In this document: piece after piece, positions 9,301 through 17,385 of the stretch
Layout of the letters: each line of letters starts with the position of its first letter
How positions within the stretch are numbered: the stretch's first letter is position 1
Assembly (NCBI RefSeq): GCF_004364435.1
Contig: NZ_SOCT01000010.1
Span: 85,553 to 149,552 of the forward strand
Length of the DNA stretch: 64,000 bases
Direction: 5' to 3'
Source: Pseudomonas sp. LP_7_YM
Lineage (GTDB): Bacteria > Pseudomonadota > Gammaproteobacteria > Pseudomonadales > Pseudomonadaceae
Program-made: the position numbers and the translations under genes
The notes under the pieces: generated by a model
Seen by the model: the letters and a program-made list of their open reading frames with translations, nothing else
The model's database searches: none
What the model was told of the DNA's origin: nothing

Positions 9301-12212
9301 AGTGGCGAGAGGCAGAAGGCAAGTTCTGGTTCCTGGCGACATCCGCCAAGAAAAAGGTGGCGAAGAAATTGGCCGCTTTAGGGGGCGCATCGGGCCTTCC
9401 AGACATGCTGGGCGACCTCGCTGTTTTCGAGCGCCTGAGTTCGCAGCTACTGGCGCTGGACGCGTTGTCGAGTGACATGCAGTCGATCCCAGGCTGGCAA
9501 GGGCTGGCCAGCGACACCTCCCAAATACTGCGCGCCGTTATATTGGCCGAGAATCTGCGTGGGCTACTGAGTGCGCTGGCGGAATCGCCCGACCACTTGG
9601 TGTCATTGCGCGGCACAGTTGCGCGTTTGGTCATTGATGCGAACGACATGCTGGCGCCGGGCGGGCACATTGGTGCTGCGTTAACGACGCTGCAACAGGC
9701 CTTGTCCCGCTATGCCGACCAAGCCCGGCGGTTTGCTGGGCTGGCCGCGACAAGCACCAACGCCCACCTGAGCGTTGCCGCATTGCGGGCTACGTCACTT
9801 TCCATTCAGCAGCAAGAAGAGCAGCTCAAGGCCTGGTGCGATTGGTGCCGGGTGCGCGAACAAGCTACCGAGGTTGGTCTGGGCAGTCTGGCGCAGGCAT
9901 TGGAAGCAGGGAGTCTATTGCCAACCGCCTGTGAGGAAGCTTTTGTCACTGCTTATGCACACTGGTTTGCGACCCAAGGCATCGACAGCGAACCGCTTCT
10001 GAGAAACTTCGTCGCTGCCGAACACATGAGTGATATAGGCGCTTTCGTCCGCCTGGACGACGAACTGGCGAAACTGACGGTGCGTTATATCCGGGCGAAA
10101 CTCTGCGGTCTGGTTCCTTCGAAGAATGACATCCCCAAGAGCAGCGGTTTCGCCATCCTCAAGCATGAATTGCAGAAGTCTCGTCGACACAAACCAGTGC
10201 GGCAGTTGGCCATTGAGATGGGCGATGCATTGAATCGCCTGGCTCCGTGCATGCTCATGAGTCCTCTGTCGATTGCGCAGTTCCTGCCTGCCGATCAGCC
10301 TCCATTCGATCTGGTCATTTTCGACGAGGCCTCGCAGATTGCTCCGTGGGATGCAATCGGTTCGATAGCCCGGGGCAATCAGGTGGTTATCGCTGGCGAC
10401 CCGCGTCAGATGCCACCCACGAACTTCTTCAGCCGTGGTCCGAATGCTGGAGACGACGATACAGCAGAAGACATGGAGAGCATTCTGGACGAATGCCTGG
10501 GCGCCGGGGTGCCGAGCCACAGTCTGAGCTGGCACTACCGTAGTCGCCATGAAAGCCTGATTGCGTTCTCCAATCACCGTTACTACGACAGCAACCTGAT
10601 TACTTTTCCTGCGGCAGAGACCCGTGCAAGCGCGGTCGAGTGGCGCAGGGTCGAAGGTGTTTATGCAAAAGGAAAAGGGCGCTACAACCAAGCCGAAGCT
10701 GAGGCCATTGTCAGCGAAACCGTGAAGCGTCTTACTGATCCTGCCTTCGTAGCGGCTGGGCATTCAATCGGGATCATCACGCTTAATTCTGATCAGCAAA
10801 AGCTGATTAACGATCTGCTGGACACGGCCCGAAAGCAATACCCCCAGATTGAGCCGTTCTTCCAGGACACCCAGACTGAACCTGTGGTCGTCAAGAACCT
10901 GGAAACGGTCCAGGGCGATGAGCGCGACCTGATAATGCTCGGCATAGGCTATGGCCCAACCGAGGCGGGCGCGCCGGTCATGTCCATGAACTTTGGCCCT
11001 CTCAACAAAGACGGTGGGTGGCGCAGGCTTAACGTCGCGATCACCCGGTCAAGACGAGAGATGTTGGTATTCACATCGTTCGACCCGTCGATGATCGACC
11101 TCAACCGAACCAACGCTCGCGCCGTTCGCGACCTGAAGCACTTCATAGAGTTTGCTCAACGTGGTCCAAGGGCTTTGGCTGAGGCGATACAAGGATCTGT
11201 AGGTGGTTATGACTCGCCCTTCGAAGAAGCCGTCGCCCAAGCGCTGCGGCGTCTCGGTTGGCAGGTGGTGCCGCAGATCGGCGTGTCGCGCTTCCGTATC
11301 GATCTGGGGATTGTTCACCCTGATCGTCCGGGTGACTACCTGGCCGGCGTTGAATGCGATGGTGCTACCTACCATAGCGCCGCCACCGCTCGGGATCGCG
11401 ACAAAGTACGAGGCGCTATTCTCAAGGGCTTAGGCTGGAACCTGGTCCGCCTCTGGTCCACGGAGTGGTGGGTCAACAAGGAAGGCGCTCTGCAGAAACT
11501 GCACGCAGCTCTGAACGATCTTCTGGCTCAATCCCGATTGGAGGCGGTTCCTGTCCAGACTGATGAACAGGGAGCAGTACCAGTGGTTATTGACTTCGCG
11601 GTTCAGGCTGAGATGAGTGAAATCCTCAGTGAATCGCTGCCTGCTTCAGTGGTCGAGCTGCCAGCAGAGATCGCAGAGGTTCGGATAGCGCGCTCTTACG
11701 GCGACCAAACCGCTGCAGCACGGCAGGGTGAATACCGGATCACCGATTTTTCACCTCTCGCCCCGTTGATCCGGGCCGAGCAATTTCATATGCCCGAGTA
11801 CACGCCAGTGCTGTGTCAGATCATCGAAGAAGTACTGCGCCAAGAGGCGCCGATTCTCGATGCACTCTTGGTCCAGCGCGTCGCGCGGGCACACGGTTTC
11901 CAACGATCAGGTCGGCTCATTCGGGATAGGGTGATGGAGTTAGCCGAACAGCATCATCACGTTAAGCAGGCGGATTTTGAAGAGGTATTCATCTGGCATG
12001 CCGAAGACGATGTAAAGGCGTGGTCGACGTACCGTGTTCCGGCTTCGGCCAGTGATATGCGTTCTATCGAAGAGATTGCGCCGGAGGAGCTGCGTATTGC
12101 TGCGAGTATTACTGATGCGGCTGACCGTGCTTTGGAGGTCGCTAGGCTGCTCGGCGTTAAACGACTTACCGGTGCTGCTCGTCAGCGTATCGAGGGGATT
12201 CTGCGTGTCTAA
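6381..12212 (+). CDS. Giant DUF4011 superfamily I helicase fused to a Vsr-like nuclease
   Basis: This 1943-residue protein has a good Shine-Dalgarno (GCAGGAG, 7 bases before ATG). In order: a transglutaminase-like segment with Cys217 and His243 (ATCLDTALLFAAALE, KGHAFAGVWL); a DUF4011 region from about 370 (LWQRKLLDLTTRNRLLHLPD); a Walker A motif at 683-690 (GPPGTGKS); a long helical insert; the DEAS Walker B near 1315; motifs QGDERD near 1512 and RLNVAITRSRREM near 1545-1560; a Vsr/DUF559-like nuclease (REase_MTES_1575 type) at about 1612-1700 with FRIDLGI and GVECDGATYH; and a DUF3320-like C-terminus near 1795-1850. This is the COG1112/Upf1-like helicase family. Such helicase-nuclease fusions are often found in defence islands, and a role in anti-phage or anti-plasmid defence is my inference. 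It appears to be a single-gene unit. Confidence 0.85.
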   Translation: MNIKIEALIARKIGFASHQNAVPLVRELSLWNQEQTNFESLLLTLSTDPDFVESRTWHIDRLNAGDRLSISERDIKLNAGYLSGLTESLNADVVMRLSQGDNLLIEQRFPTELLARTEWGGLSAMPELLAAFCMPNDPAVDRVLKAASQVLQRAGKKDGIDGYESKSRTRTWELASAIWSGVCSFQLSYALPPASFEQQGQKVRPPGLVLENGVATCLDTALLFAAALEQAGLNALLIMTKGHAFAGVWLQPQEFAQLLTDEASAVRKRLDLKEMVVFETTLATQAPAPSFSQAVAAAERQLDDEQFLMAIDLHRARMQKIRPMTLASAVNASDGSDYSPPTAEGLEEAPVLPGFDVEINEGNKGPADKLTLWQRKLLDLTTRNRLLHLPDSAKGVRLLCPDPAALEDLLSSGGRIRVVPVPDLKSSGRDMALYEQQNNESLVDEVARQALARGEVLASLEKVKLEATLVDLFRKARSDQEEGGANTLFLAIGFLKWKKSAEDPKTYSAPLILLPVKLERKSALSGVTLSLLDEEPRFNLTLLELLRHDFELMIPGLDGELPSDESGIDVTGIWNMVRRAVRDVPGFEVSTELVLGTFSFAKYLMWKDLNANAAQLMQSPLVKHLLAPSETGNGFSGSDEFPRPEQLDSSVTPAQLFAPLPADSSQLSAVVASASTHSFVMDGPPGTGKSQTIANMIAHNLALGRRVLFVAEKRAALDVVYRRLAEKGLGEFCLELHSSKASKVEVLKQLDRAWDVSDALSAEEWEREATRLQTLRSRLNQLVEVLHRRRGNGLSLHQSIGRVVRDHGSQTPRLAWPPGTEHNAVEYGQMLDLARRLGLNGATARDLSGKFGALAQTQWSNAWQAQIASASRELPEALDALNGAGERLVVLTHLPLPIAEVIQVQQLSDLAALIAQSYGQNLSFAFAPDAIARMESARRACQLIEGYRELEQSLSLDYADQACRRIPVEQMRSEWREAEGKFWFLATSAKKKVAKKLAALGGASGLPDMLGDLAVFERLSSQLLALDALSSDMQSIPGWQGLASDTSQILRAVILAENLRGLLSALAESPDHLVSLRGTVARLVIDANDMLAPGGHIGAALTTLQQALSRYADQARRFAGLAATSTNAHLSVAALRATSLSIQQQEEQLKAWCDWCRVREQATEVGLGSLAQALEAGSLLPTACEEAFVTAYAHWFATQGIDSEPLLRNFVAAEHMSDIGAFVRLDDELAKLTVRYIRAKLCGLVPSKNDIPKSSGFAILKHELQKSRRHKPVRQLAIEMGDALNRLAPCMLMSPLSIAQFLPADQPPFDLVIFDEASQIAPWDAIGSIARGNQVVIAGDPRQMPPTNFFSRGPNAGDDDTAEDMESILDECLGAGVPSHSLSWHYRSRHESLIAFSNHRYYDSNLITFPAAETRASAVEWRRVEGVYAKGKGRYNQAEAEAIVSETVKRLTDPAFVAAGHSIGIITLNSDQQKLINDLLDTARKQYPQIEPFFQDTQTEPVVVKNLETVQGDERDLIMLGIGYGPTEAGAPVMSMNFGPLNKDGGWRRLNVAITRSRREMLVFTSFDPSMIDLNRTNARAVRDLKHFIEFAQRGPRALAEAIQGSVGGYDSPFEEAVAQALRRLGWQVVPQIGVSRFRIDLGIVHPDRPGDYLAGVECDGATYHSAATARDRDKVRGAILKGLGWNLVRLWSTEWWVNKEGALQKLHAALNDLLAQSRLEAVPVQTDEQGAVPVVIDFAVQAEMSEILSESLPASVVELPAEIAEVRIARSYGDQTAAARQGEYRITDFSPLAPLIRAEQFHMPEYTPVLCQIIEEVLRQEAPILDALLVQRVARAHGFQRSGRLIRDRVMELAEQHHHVKQADFEEVFIWHAEDDVKAWSTYRVPASASDMRSIEEIAPEELRIAASITDAADRALEVARLLGVKRLTGAARQRIEGILRV

Positions 12213-12425
12213 GGTGTCTGCATCGTAGAAAAGACATGCATGGTTGGGGGAGAATTTTCCTCAACACGCTCGTAACAATGCCTCGTTGATAAATACGAAG
12301 CCCGCTGAATTCAGCGACCTCTTATGCCTGATTGCATTCAAGTGCTGGAAGCCACTACAGCTCCCAGCGCTTGCCTCTATAAAAGCGCCGTCCAGCGGCG
12401 CCATGAACCCCTACAAAGACCCAAG

Positions 12426-13666
12426 TCAGCGACGCCACACCCTCCCGTCGTTACCCACCACCCAAGGCGCTTGGTCCGCAACGATATGCACCCCGCCAAC
12501 CCAACGTTCTGCTGGCGCGTGATCGAGCCAGTGGGCTTGTCCTCGCAGAATTTGCTCGCCCAATGGAGTGATTCGAACAGCACGTTTCTGCCATTGGTTT
12601 GCTGGCTGTTCGTACACCAACGGATGCGGCGCATGAATCAGCGGTTGCAGCAGTGCGTTGAACATCAAATCCCCCAAATAGGGAAGCGGTTCGTAGCTCG
12701 TCATCAGGTGATCGAAGACTTTGCCGGAGGGCAGCTCGCCATGCTCGGCGAGGATGCGCAGTGTCAGGCGCTGAGTCAGGCTCAGACCATCCATCGCGCC
12801 GGGAAGCTCTTGCAATTGCCGCGTCAGAGCAGGTCCTAACAGCGGCAGTACGGGATGCTGCTGTGCGGCGAGCCTGGCCCAGGCACTTGGGTCTGCTGCG
12901 GTGTAGGCGGCCCATGCTTCACGTGCCAGTGCCAGCACGTTCTCGCCGAGCGGACGGCGTTTTGGCCAGAGCCAGGCGAGCAGGTCCGGGGCCAGTTGCC
13001 CTATACCTACAAATCGCTCCACGCCGGGCACTTGGTTGATCTCGATCAGTTCTAGTCTGCGCGGCAACGCGGGCAGGCTTGCCAATAGCCGCACCAGAAA
13101 CAATTGATCGTAGGCGTCTGCCTCGCACCACAGCACCAGTTCGCTATCAGTATTCAGCCGCGCTAATGCGTCACGTTGCCCGGCCTGGCGCTGTTGGATA
13201 TCTCGGGAGGGCAACCCGAATACCTGTTCTGCGAAAGCTGCCCGCACCGACCAGTACTCATCGTCAGGTAGAGCGGGGACCGGGCCCATGACCATCGGAT
13301 CATCGAACATGTGAAACGAGCCTGAGAAGCCGGCTATTCGCAGGCTGTGCTCGATGTCGTTTCCGCAGCGCCAGTGCTGAACCGACGCTTCACTGCGTGC
13401 TGCGAGCCGGGATGGCGTGCCGCGAACGCGATACTGTCAACGTGTGAGATCAGCTTGGGCCAACTGGCGAAGCCCATTTCGCGTGCCAGTAGCCATTGTG
13501 CATCGGCAAGTCGATAGTCGGGGCCAGGCAAGCCCAGTGCTTGAAGCTGCGCCCGGGCCTCGTCAGCCTCGTTGTTTTTCAGTGCCTTCAAAAGACGCTT
13601 GGCGCGTTTACGCAGGGAGGGTAAATCCAGAAGACCGTGATGACGGGAAGTATTAGTGGCAGGCAT
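12426..13666 (-). pseudogene. DUF1835 domain gene with frameshift
   Basis: Two frames make one protein. The upstream frame (13666-13334) gives a 110-residue N-terminus with a basic helix and the segment LADAQWLLAREMGFASWPKL, followed by a nonsense tail. The downstream frame gives HWRCGNDIEHSLRIAGF immediately before the ATG at 13310 and continues as MFDDPMVMGPVPALPDD to 12426. The sequence WRCGNDIEHSLRIAGF plus GPVPALPDDEYW is the start of a DUF1835 domain, so the frame break lies at about 13389-13404. Intact, the protein would be about 410 residues, normal for this family of unknown function. A sequencing error is possible because only one small indel is needed. The second half alone could still be translated from 13310. 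Confidence 0.7.
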
Positions 13667-13886
13667 GCCAACTCCTTACAGGGCTCGGTCCGCCGACAAG
13701 CCAGGAGCTGGAATGAAAAATGTGGGAAGCATGCTTTGGGTGAACCCTTCGCGCGGACCGCAGGCGCAGCAAACGCCCAGGTCCGGACTGTAGCGGGAAC
13801 GGCTGGCGCAAGTAAAGCGGGCGTGCTCGCAGCCCCCTGGATCTTCCCCTCAGATCGAGATGATGAGGCAAGCTCATCATCTGCAA

Positions 13887-14213
13887 TCATTGTTGAAGAT
13901 CGACCCCTATATCGTCCAAAAGCCCGGTAATTGCAGCGGCCAAGCGATTTTCATCGCGCTTGTAATACGTCCACTTGCCGACCTTGCTTGCCTTTACCAG
14001 ACCTTGGTCATGTAAGGACTTCAAGCAAATCGAGGTGGCGGGTTGTGAGAGCCCGCTTTTCTCCTGGATCAGGCTCGCACAGACACCGTACACGCTGAAG
14101 TCATACAGCTGCGGGCAACCTTTAAAGGACTCGTGCGGGTCTTTAAGCCAACCCAGCACGGCTCGCCGTGTCGGGTTGGCGAGCACCTTGAGCGTCTCGT
14201 TCAACTCCTGCAT
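13887..14213 (-). CDS. ArsR-family transcriptional regulator
   Basis: The 108-residue protein starts MQELNETLKVLANPTRRAVL, the standard opening of ArsR winged-helix repressors. The recognition region is SGLSQPATSICLKSLHDQGLV, followed by the wing GKWTYYKRDE. The frame is open further upstream, but the ATG at 14213 gives the family length and follows the preceding gene by 52 bases. No ELCxCDL-type metal-binding motif is present, so it is probably not a metal sensor. It lies directly downstream of the Old Yellow Enzyme gene on the same strand. The likely job is repression of that operon through the palindrome at 15430-15445, with release by a reactive or electrophilic compound; this is inferred from context. 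Confidence 0.8.
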   Translation of the reverse strand: MQELNETLKVLANPTRRAVLGWLKDPHESFKGCPQLYDFSVYGVCASLIQEKSGLSQPATSICLKSLHDQGLVKASKVGKWTYYKRDENRLAAAITGLLDDIGVDLQQ

Positions 14214-14265
14214 TTCAATACTCGCCCCTTGTCGACGAGACAGTCTCGCCATTGAGGGCGGCAGT

Positions 14266-15390
14266 TTATGGCTTACTAAATGGATAGTCGATATAGCCTT
14301 CCTTGCCGCCACCATAAAGCGTCGCGTGATCGACCGGGTTAAGCGGTACGCCGTTTTTGAATCGGTAAGGGAGATCGGGATTGGCAATAAACGTCCGACC
14401 AAACCCGAACAGGTCTCCATAACCGTCAGCCAGCATGCGCTTGGCTTTCTCTTCGGTGTAGCACCCGGAGTACATGATGGGCTTGGTAAAGACCTCACGC
14501 AGCGACTGGCGAAAGGACAGCGGCAGGTCAGGGCAATTATCCCAATCAGCTTCAGCAATGGACAGATAACCGATGCCCAAGCCATTGAGCATGGACGCGG
14601 CCTGAATGTAAGTGGCGTGTGGGTCGCTTTCCACAAGACCCAGATAAACGCGCGCCTCAGTGGTGGTTTCAAACAGCGGCGAGAACCGCACACCTACGCG
14701 CTGCGCTCCGAAAACAGAGATAACGGCTTCGGTCACTTCGCGTAAGAAGCGCAGGCGATTATCCAGCGATCCGCCATATTCATCAGTGCGATGGTTGGTG
14801 TGCTCGGAAATGAATTGGTTGAGCAGATAGCCATTGGCCGAATGCAACTCAACGCCGTCGAAACCCGCTTCTTTCGCATTGACCGCCGCCAGCCGATAAA
14901 GCTCGACCAACTCCCTGACCTCCTGAGTCGTCAGCTCACGGGGCAGGCTTGGGTCCGCCAAAGCGCCTGATGCCGGGCCAGTCTCGATAAACACTTTAAC
15001 GGCCGTCGCTTTGATCGCAGAGGGCGCGACAGGAGGCTGTGAGTCAGGCTGCAAGCTGATGTGCGAAACCCGACCCACGTGCCACAGCTGGCAAAAAATC
15101 ACGGCGCCTTGCTCATGAACCGCGCTGGTGATCTGCTTCCAGCCTTTGACCTGTTCTTGACTATAAATACCGGGCGTCCAGGCATAACCCTGGCCCCGTG
15201 GCTCGATCTGCGTACCCTCAGTCACCATGAAGCCTGCGGCAGCACGTTGCCTGTAATACTCGCTCATCAAAGCATTGGGGATGTCGCCGGGCTGCGTGCT
15301 TCGCGAACGAGTCAAAGGCGGTAAGGCGATTCTGTTTCTGAGCGTGAAACCAGCAAAGGAAAGCGGTTCAAACAAGCTTGAGTCGGTCAT
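14266..15390 (-). CDS. NADH:flavin oxidoreductase of the Old Yellow Enzyme family (NemA/XenB-like)
   Basis: A 374-residue flavoprotein with the FMN-binding opening RIALPPLTRSRSTQPG, the substrate-binding pair HSAN (His and Asn) in VELHSANGYLLNQF, and the family signature NHRTDEYGGSLDNRLRF. Such enzymes reduce activated C=C bonds, N-ethylmaleimide, nitroesters or nitroaromatics with NAD(P)H in the cytoplasm. The length is typical. It is followed by an ArsR-type gene 52 bases downstream, forming a two-gene operon, and preceded by a perfect 16-bp palindrome 40 bases upstream of the start codon. Induction by an electrophilic compound is likely but not shown by sequence. Confidence 0.9.
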   Translation of the reverse strand: MTDSSLFEPLSFAGFTLRNRIALPPLTRSRSTQPGDIPNALMSEYYRQRAAAGFMVTEGTQIEPRGQGYAWTPGIYSQEQVKGWKQITSAVHEQGAVIFCQLWHVGRVSHISLQPDSQPPVAPSAIKATAVKVFIETGPASGALADPSLPRELTTQEVRELVELYRLAAVNAKEAGFDGVELHSANGYLLNQFISEHTNHRTDEYGGSLDNRLRFLREVTEAVISVFGAQRVGVRFSPLFETTTEARVYLGLVESDPHATYIQAASMLNGLGIGYLSIAEADWDNCPDLPLSFRQSLREVFTKPIMYSGCYTEEKAKRMLADGYGDLFGFGRTFIANPDLPYRFKNGVPLNPVDHATLYGGGKEGYIDYPFSKP

Positions 15391-15429
15391 TTCGAATCCG
15401 GGCAGTTCAGGGAAGAGGTCGACACATTA

Positions 15430-15445
15430 ACACATTCGAATGTGT
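15430..15445. promoter_or_regulatory. Perfect 16-bp palindrome, candidate operator of the OYE-arsR operon
   Basis: ACACATTCGAATGTGT is a perfect inverted repeat located 40 bases upstream of the Old Yellow Enzyme start, in an A+T-rich stretch with further partly symmetric flanks (CACATTA on the left, TGTGTTGATGTG on the right). The position and symmetry fit the binding site of a dimeric winged-helix repressor such as the ArsR protein encoded at the end of the same operon. Confidence 0.55.
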
Positions 15446-15757
15446 ATATGTGTTGATGTGCAGTGAAATGTCTTAGCGTGTGACCTGGCTACTGTTTCGT
15501 ACGGCATCCTCCAAGAGCTGCCTGCTACCACAACAGGACGAGCGAGGAATGGCATTGGGTCGATTCCAGGCAGCGAGGTCTCACTGTGCTCGTCATCAAG
15601 GACTCGGCGGGGCAGAGGTGACGAGATTGGTTGTGACGTTATGAATCCCTATCCGATGATGCGGATTACATGAAGGATTCGTGCGCTAATCGATTACGAC
15701 GGTCGGGCCAACATGTGAGGCTTGAGTGCGTGGTGAGTTGTTTCCTGAGGCCACAAG
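15446..15757. other. Intergenic stretch without recognised gene
   Basis: About 310 bases between the OYE operator and the hrp box. I see no ORF with family resemblance, no terminator and no repeat. Confidence 0.35.
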
Positions 15758-15786
15758 GGAACCGATTTGCCGCTGGCTACCACTCA
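15758..15786 (+). promoter_or_regulatory. hrp box (HrpL-dependent promoter)
   Basis: GGAACC at 15758-15763, a 16-base spacer, and CCACTCA at 15780-15786 match the P. syringae HrpL consensus GGAACC-N15/16-CCACNNA without mismatch. It points rightward toward the candidate effector gene at 16133. The distance from the box to that ATG is 346 bases, long for a single effector transcript. Consensus alone is not proof: a second exact match occurs inside the helicase gene, so the assignment rests on the position in front of an effector-like gene. Confidence 0.7.
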
Positions 15787-16132
15787 TGCTGTATGACAAT
15801 GCCCTGAGAGAAGATACATGCCGTCAGGTTGAACATTAATAGCTCTTCATTATTTGCCCATATCGTCGAGCGGGCTTTAGCACCTTCCACAGCGCAGTTG
15901 AGATGAGTCTTAACGCTACTCAGTGCGCTGCAAATCCAGGTAGCGCGCTGGTATGACACGAATAACGAGGATGAACATTTACCTGCCGTATGTCATGTCT
16001 GTCACCGCAAGTCAGTCACGACGACGTTACCCGATATTGGGGAAAACTCTCCATTATTATTTCAGCGCTTACTTCAAGTTTGATCCTCTATGATAGGGGG
16101 TTTAAATACTTTGTCCTAACGGAATTTTAGAA
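15787..16132 (+). other. Long leader between hrp box and candidate effector
   Basis: These 346 bases are A+T-rich. The longest rightward frames are short (a 17-codon ORF starts at 15786, and another open stretch of about 30 codons begins near 15810); none resembles a type III chaperone. A 60-residue leftward frame (15777-15959) has no recognisable features. The stretch may hold a lost chaperone gene or simply a long untranslated leader. Confidence 0.4.
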
Positions 16133-17329
16133 ATGTCATTCCCGATTAACAACGCTAACGACTTTAATCCATATATCAACGCTCATGCTGAGGCCGCTCG
16201 CTCGGTACCTCAAGCTGCTCCTCGTCCGGTTATGCGCCCAGGTGCTGGTATAGGCAGTGTTAATGGACAGCAAGTAAGCATGGCGCCGCTAAGTCGATCA
16301 GGCTTTACTTCTGCGTTTTCAACACAGCAGACCTCCGTGGTAGCACACCGCGCGCGTCTCGCAATCTCTGCGCGCAATGCGCAGCAGATCCTGGCTAACA
16401 CTCGAGATTTGTCACAAAAGGCTGCCAGGGACATGCACGCAATAGCAACACTTGAACTTCGTGGTTTAGAGGCAACCTACGAAATCATATCTCTCATGAG
16501 TAAAAATCATATCGCGCGTTTTTCTCGGTCTGATATTGACACGATAGTTGAGGCGTTAGACGACTACCAGGCGCAATACGGCGACAACTTTCTTATGAAC
16601 GTAAGCGCTATGGGGTACCCATCGCTCGAGCATTATCTTGATAGCACAGGGGTCAGAGGGACGCATGCGGTAGAAACGTTCATCCGCGAATTTACCGATA
16701 GACATACAGATGCCTCAGACCTGACCGAAGATGATATGGACGAGATCAAGACTCGCTTGACCGATCGCCTGGCTGAGCCTACCAGTATTTTAAAAAATTT
16801 CATTCATACAGGTCCGCGCCTCTCGAGCATTCCTCTTCTGAAGGGTGCTACCGGCACGGATAATCCGGTCACAACGCAAGTTAACGGTGCTGACACAGTT
16901 ATATCGGCCCTTAACGGTCAAGCCATAAATTTCAATGGCTTTCTCAGCACGACTGCAGACTTTAGCGTTGCACTGGAGTTTGCCGGTTTGACTGCGGCTG
17001 AAGATTTAGGCACTCCCATGTTTACGGTGGATCTCAACAGCAACTCCGAGGAGTCAGAAGTACTACGGCGTACTGCACTTAGATTTGTGCAAAGCAAGGA
17101 GTGCGATACTGACTCCATTTTATATTACTTTAAAAGCAATAACGTAGCCGGTATCAGTATTAATGCCACTAAAGCAAGTGCTTACCCTGACGTTGAACCT
17201 GATCGTCTCGCTACTGAGGATGAGATCTTACTCAATCCGGGGCACTTCTTTCAGCCAGAGCAGATTGTGCTGCATTCTGGAGGCGTAGCTATGATTGGAA
17301 GTCTCAGCTACGGCAGAGATACAGGGTGA
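16133..17329 (+). CDS. Candidate type III effector with ADP-ribosyltransferase-like C-terminus
   Basis: This 398-residue protein has a polar N-terminus (Ser, Asn, Pro and Ala rich, Pro at position 4) like many P. syringae effectors, although Asp10 breaks the usual lack of early acidic residues. Residues 100-225 are predicted helical. The C-terminus has the order of an R-S-E ADP-ribosyltransferase: LLKGA at 235-239, where the NAD-binding Arg would be expected but Lys237 is found; NFNGFLSTTADF at 267-277 (STS-like motif); and EDEILLNPGHFF at 362-373, with Glu362-x-Glu364 as the ExE catalytic motif. P. syringae HopU1 and HopO1 are ART effectors of this class; no close homology to them is claimed. 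A hrp box lies upstream. A hand count of 16501-16560 gives 24 of 60 G+C, clearly lower than the core genes, suggesting transfer. A GGA site lies about 10 bases before the ATG. Confidence 0.65.
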   Translation: MSFPINNANDFNPYINAHAEAARSVPQAAPRPVMRPGAGIGSVNGQQVSMAPLSRSGFTSAFSTQQTSVVAHRARLAISARNAQQILANTRDLSQKAARDMHAIATLELRGLEATYEIISLMSKNHIARFSRSDIDTIVEALDDYQAQYGDNFLMNVSAMGYPSLEHYLDSTGVRGTHAVETFIREFTDRHTDASDLTEDDMDEIKTRLTDRLAEPTSILKNFIHTGPRLSSIPLLKGATGTDNPVTTQVNGADTVISALNGQAINFNGFLSTTADFSVALEFAGLTAAEDLGTPMFTVDLNSNSEESEVLRRTALRFVQSKECDTDSILYYFKSNNVAGISINATKASAYPDVEPDRLATEDEILLNPGHFFQPEQIVLHSGGVAMIGSLSYGRDTG

Positions 17330-17385
17330 AAACCTTCATCTGAATAGTCGGCCGCGGGCATTGGTACCTCGCTTTAGATTCCGCC

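Noticed and set aside
11437..11464. Second exact hrp-box match (GGAACC-N15-CCACGGA) inside the helicase gene
   Set aside because: It lies deep in a conserved coding region and has no rightward gene start close behind it, so it is probably a chance match. It shows that the motif alone is not decisive.
15777..15959. 60-residue leftward ORF overlapping the hrp box
   Set aside because: No ribosome site, no family resemblance and overlap with the promoter; likely chance.
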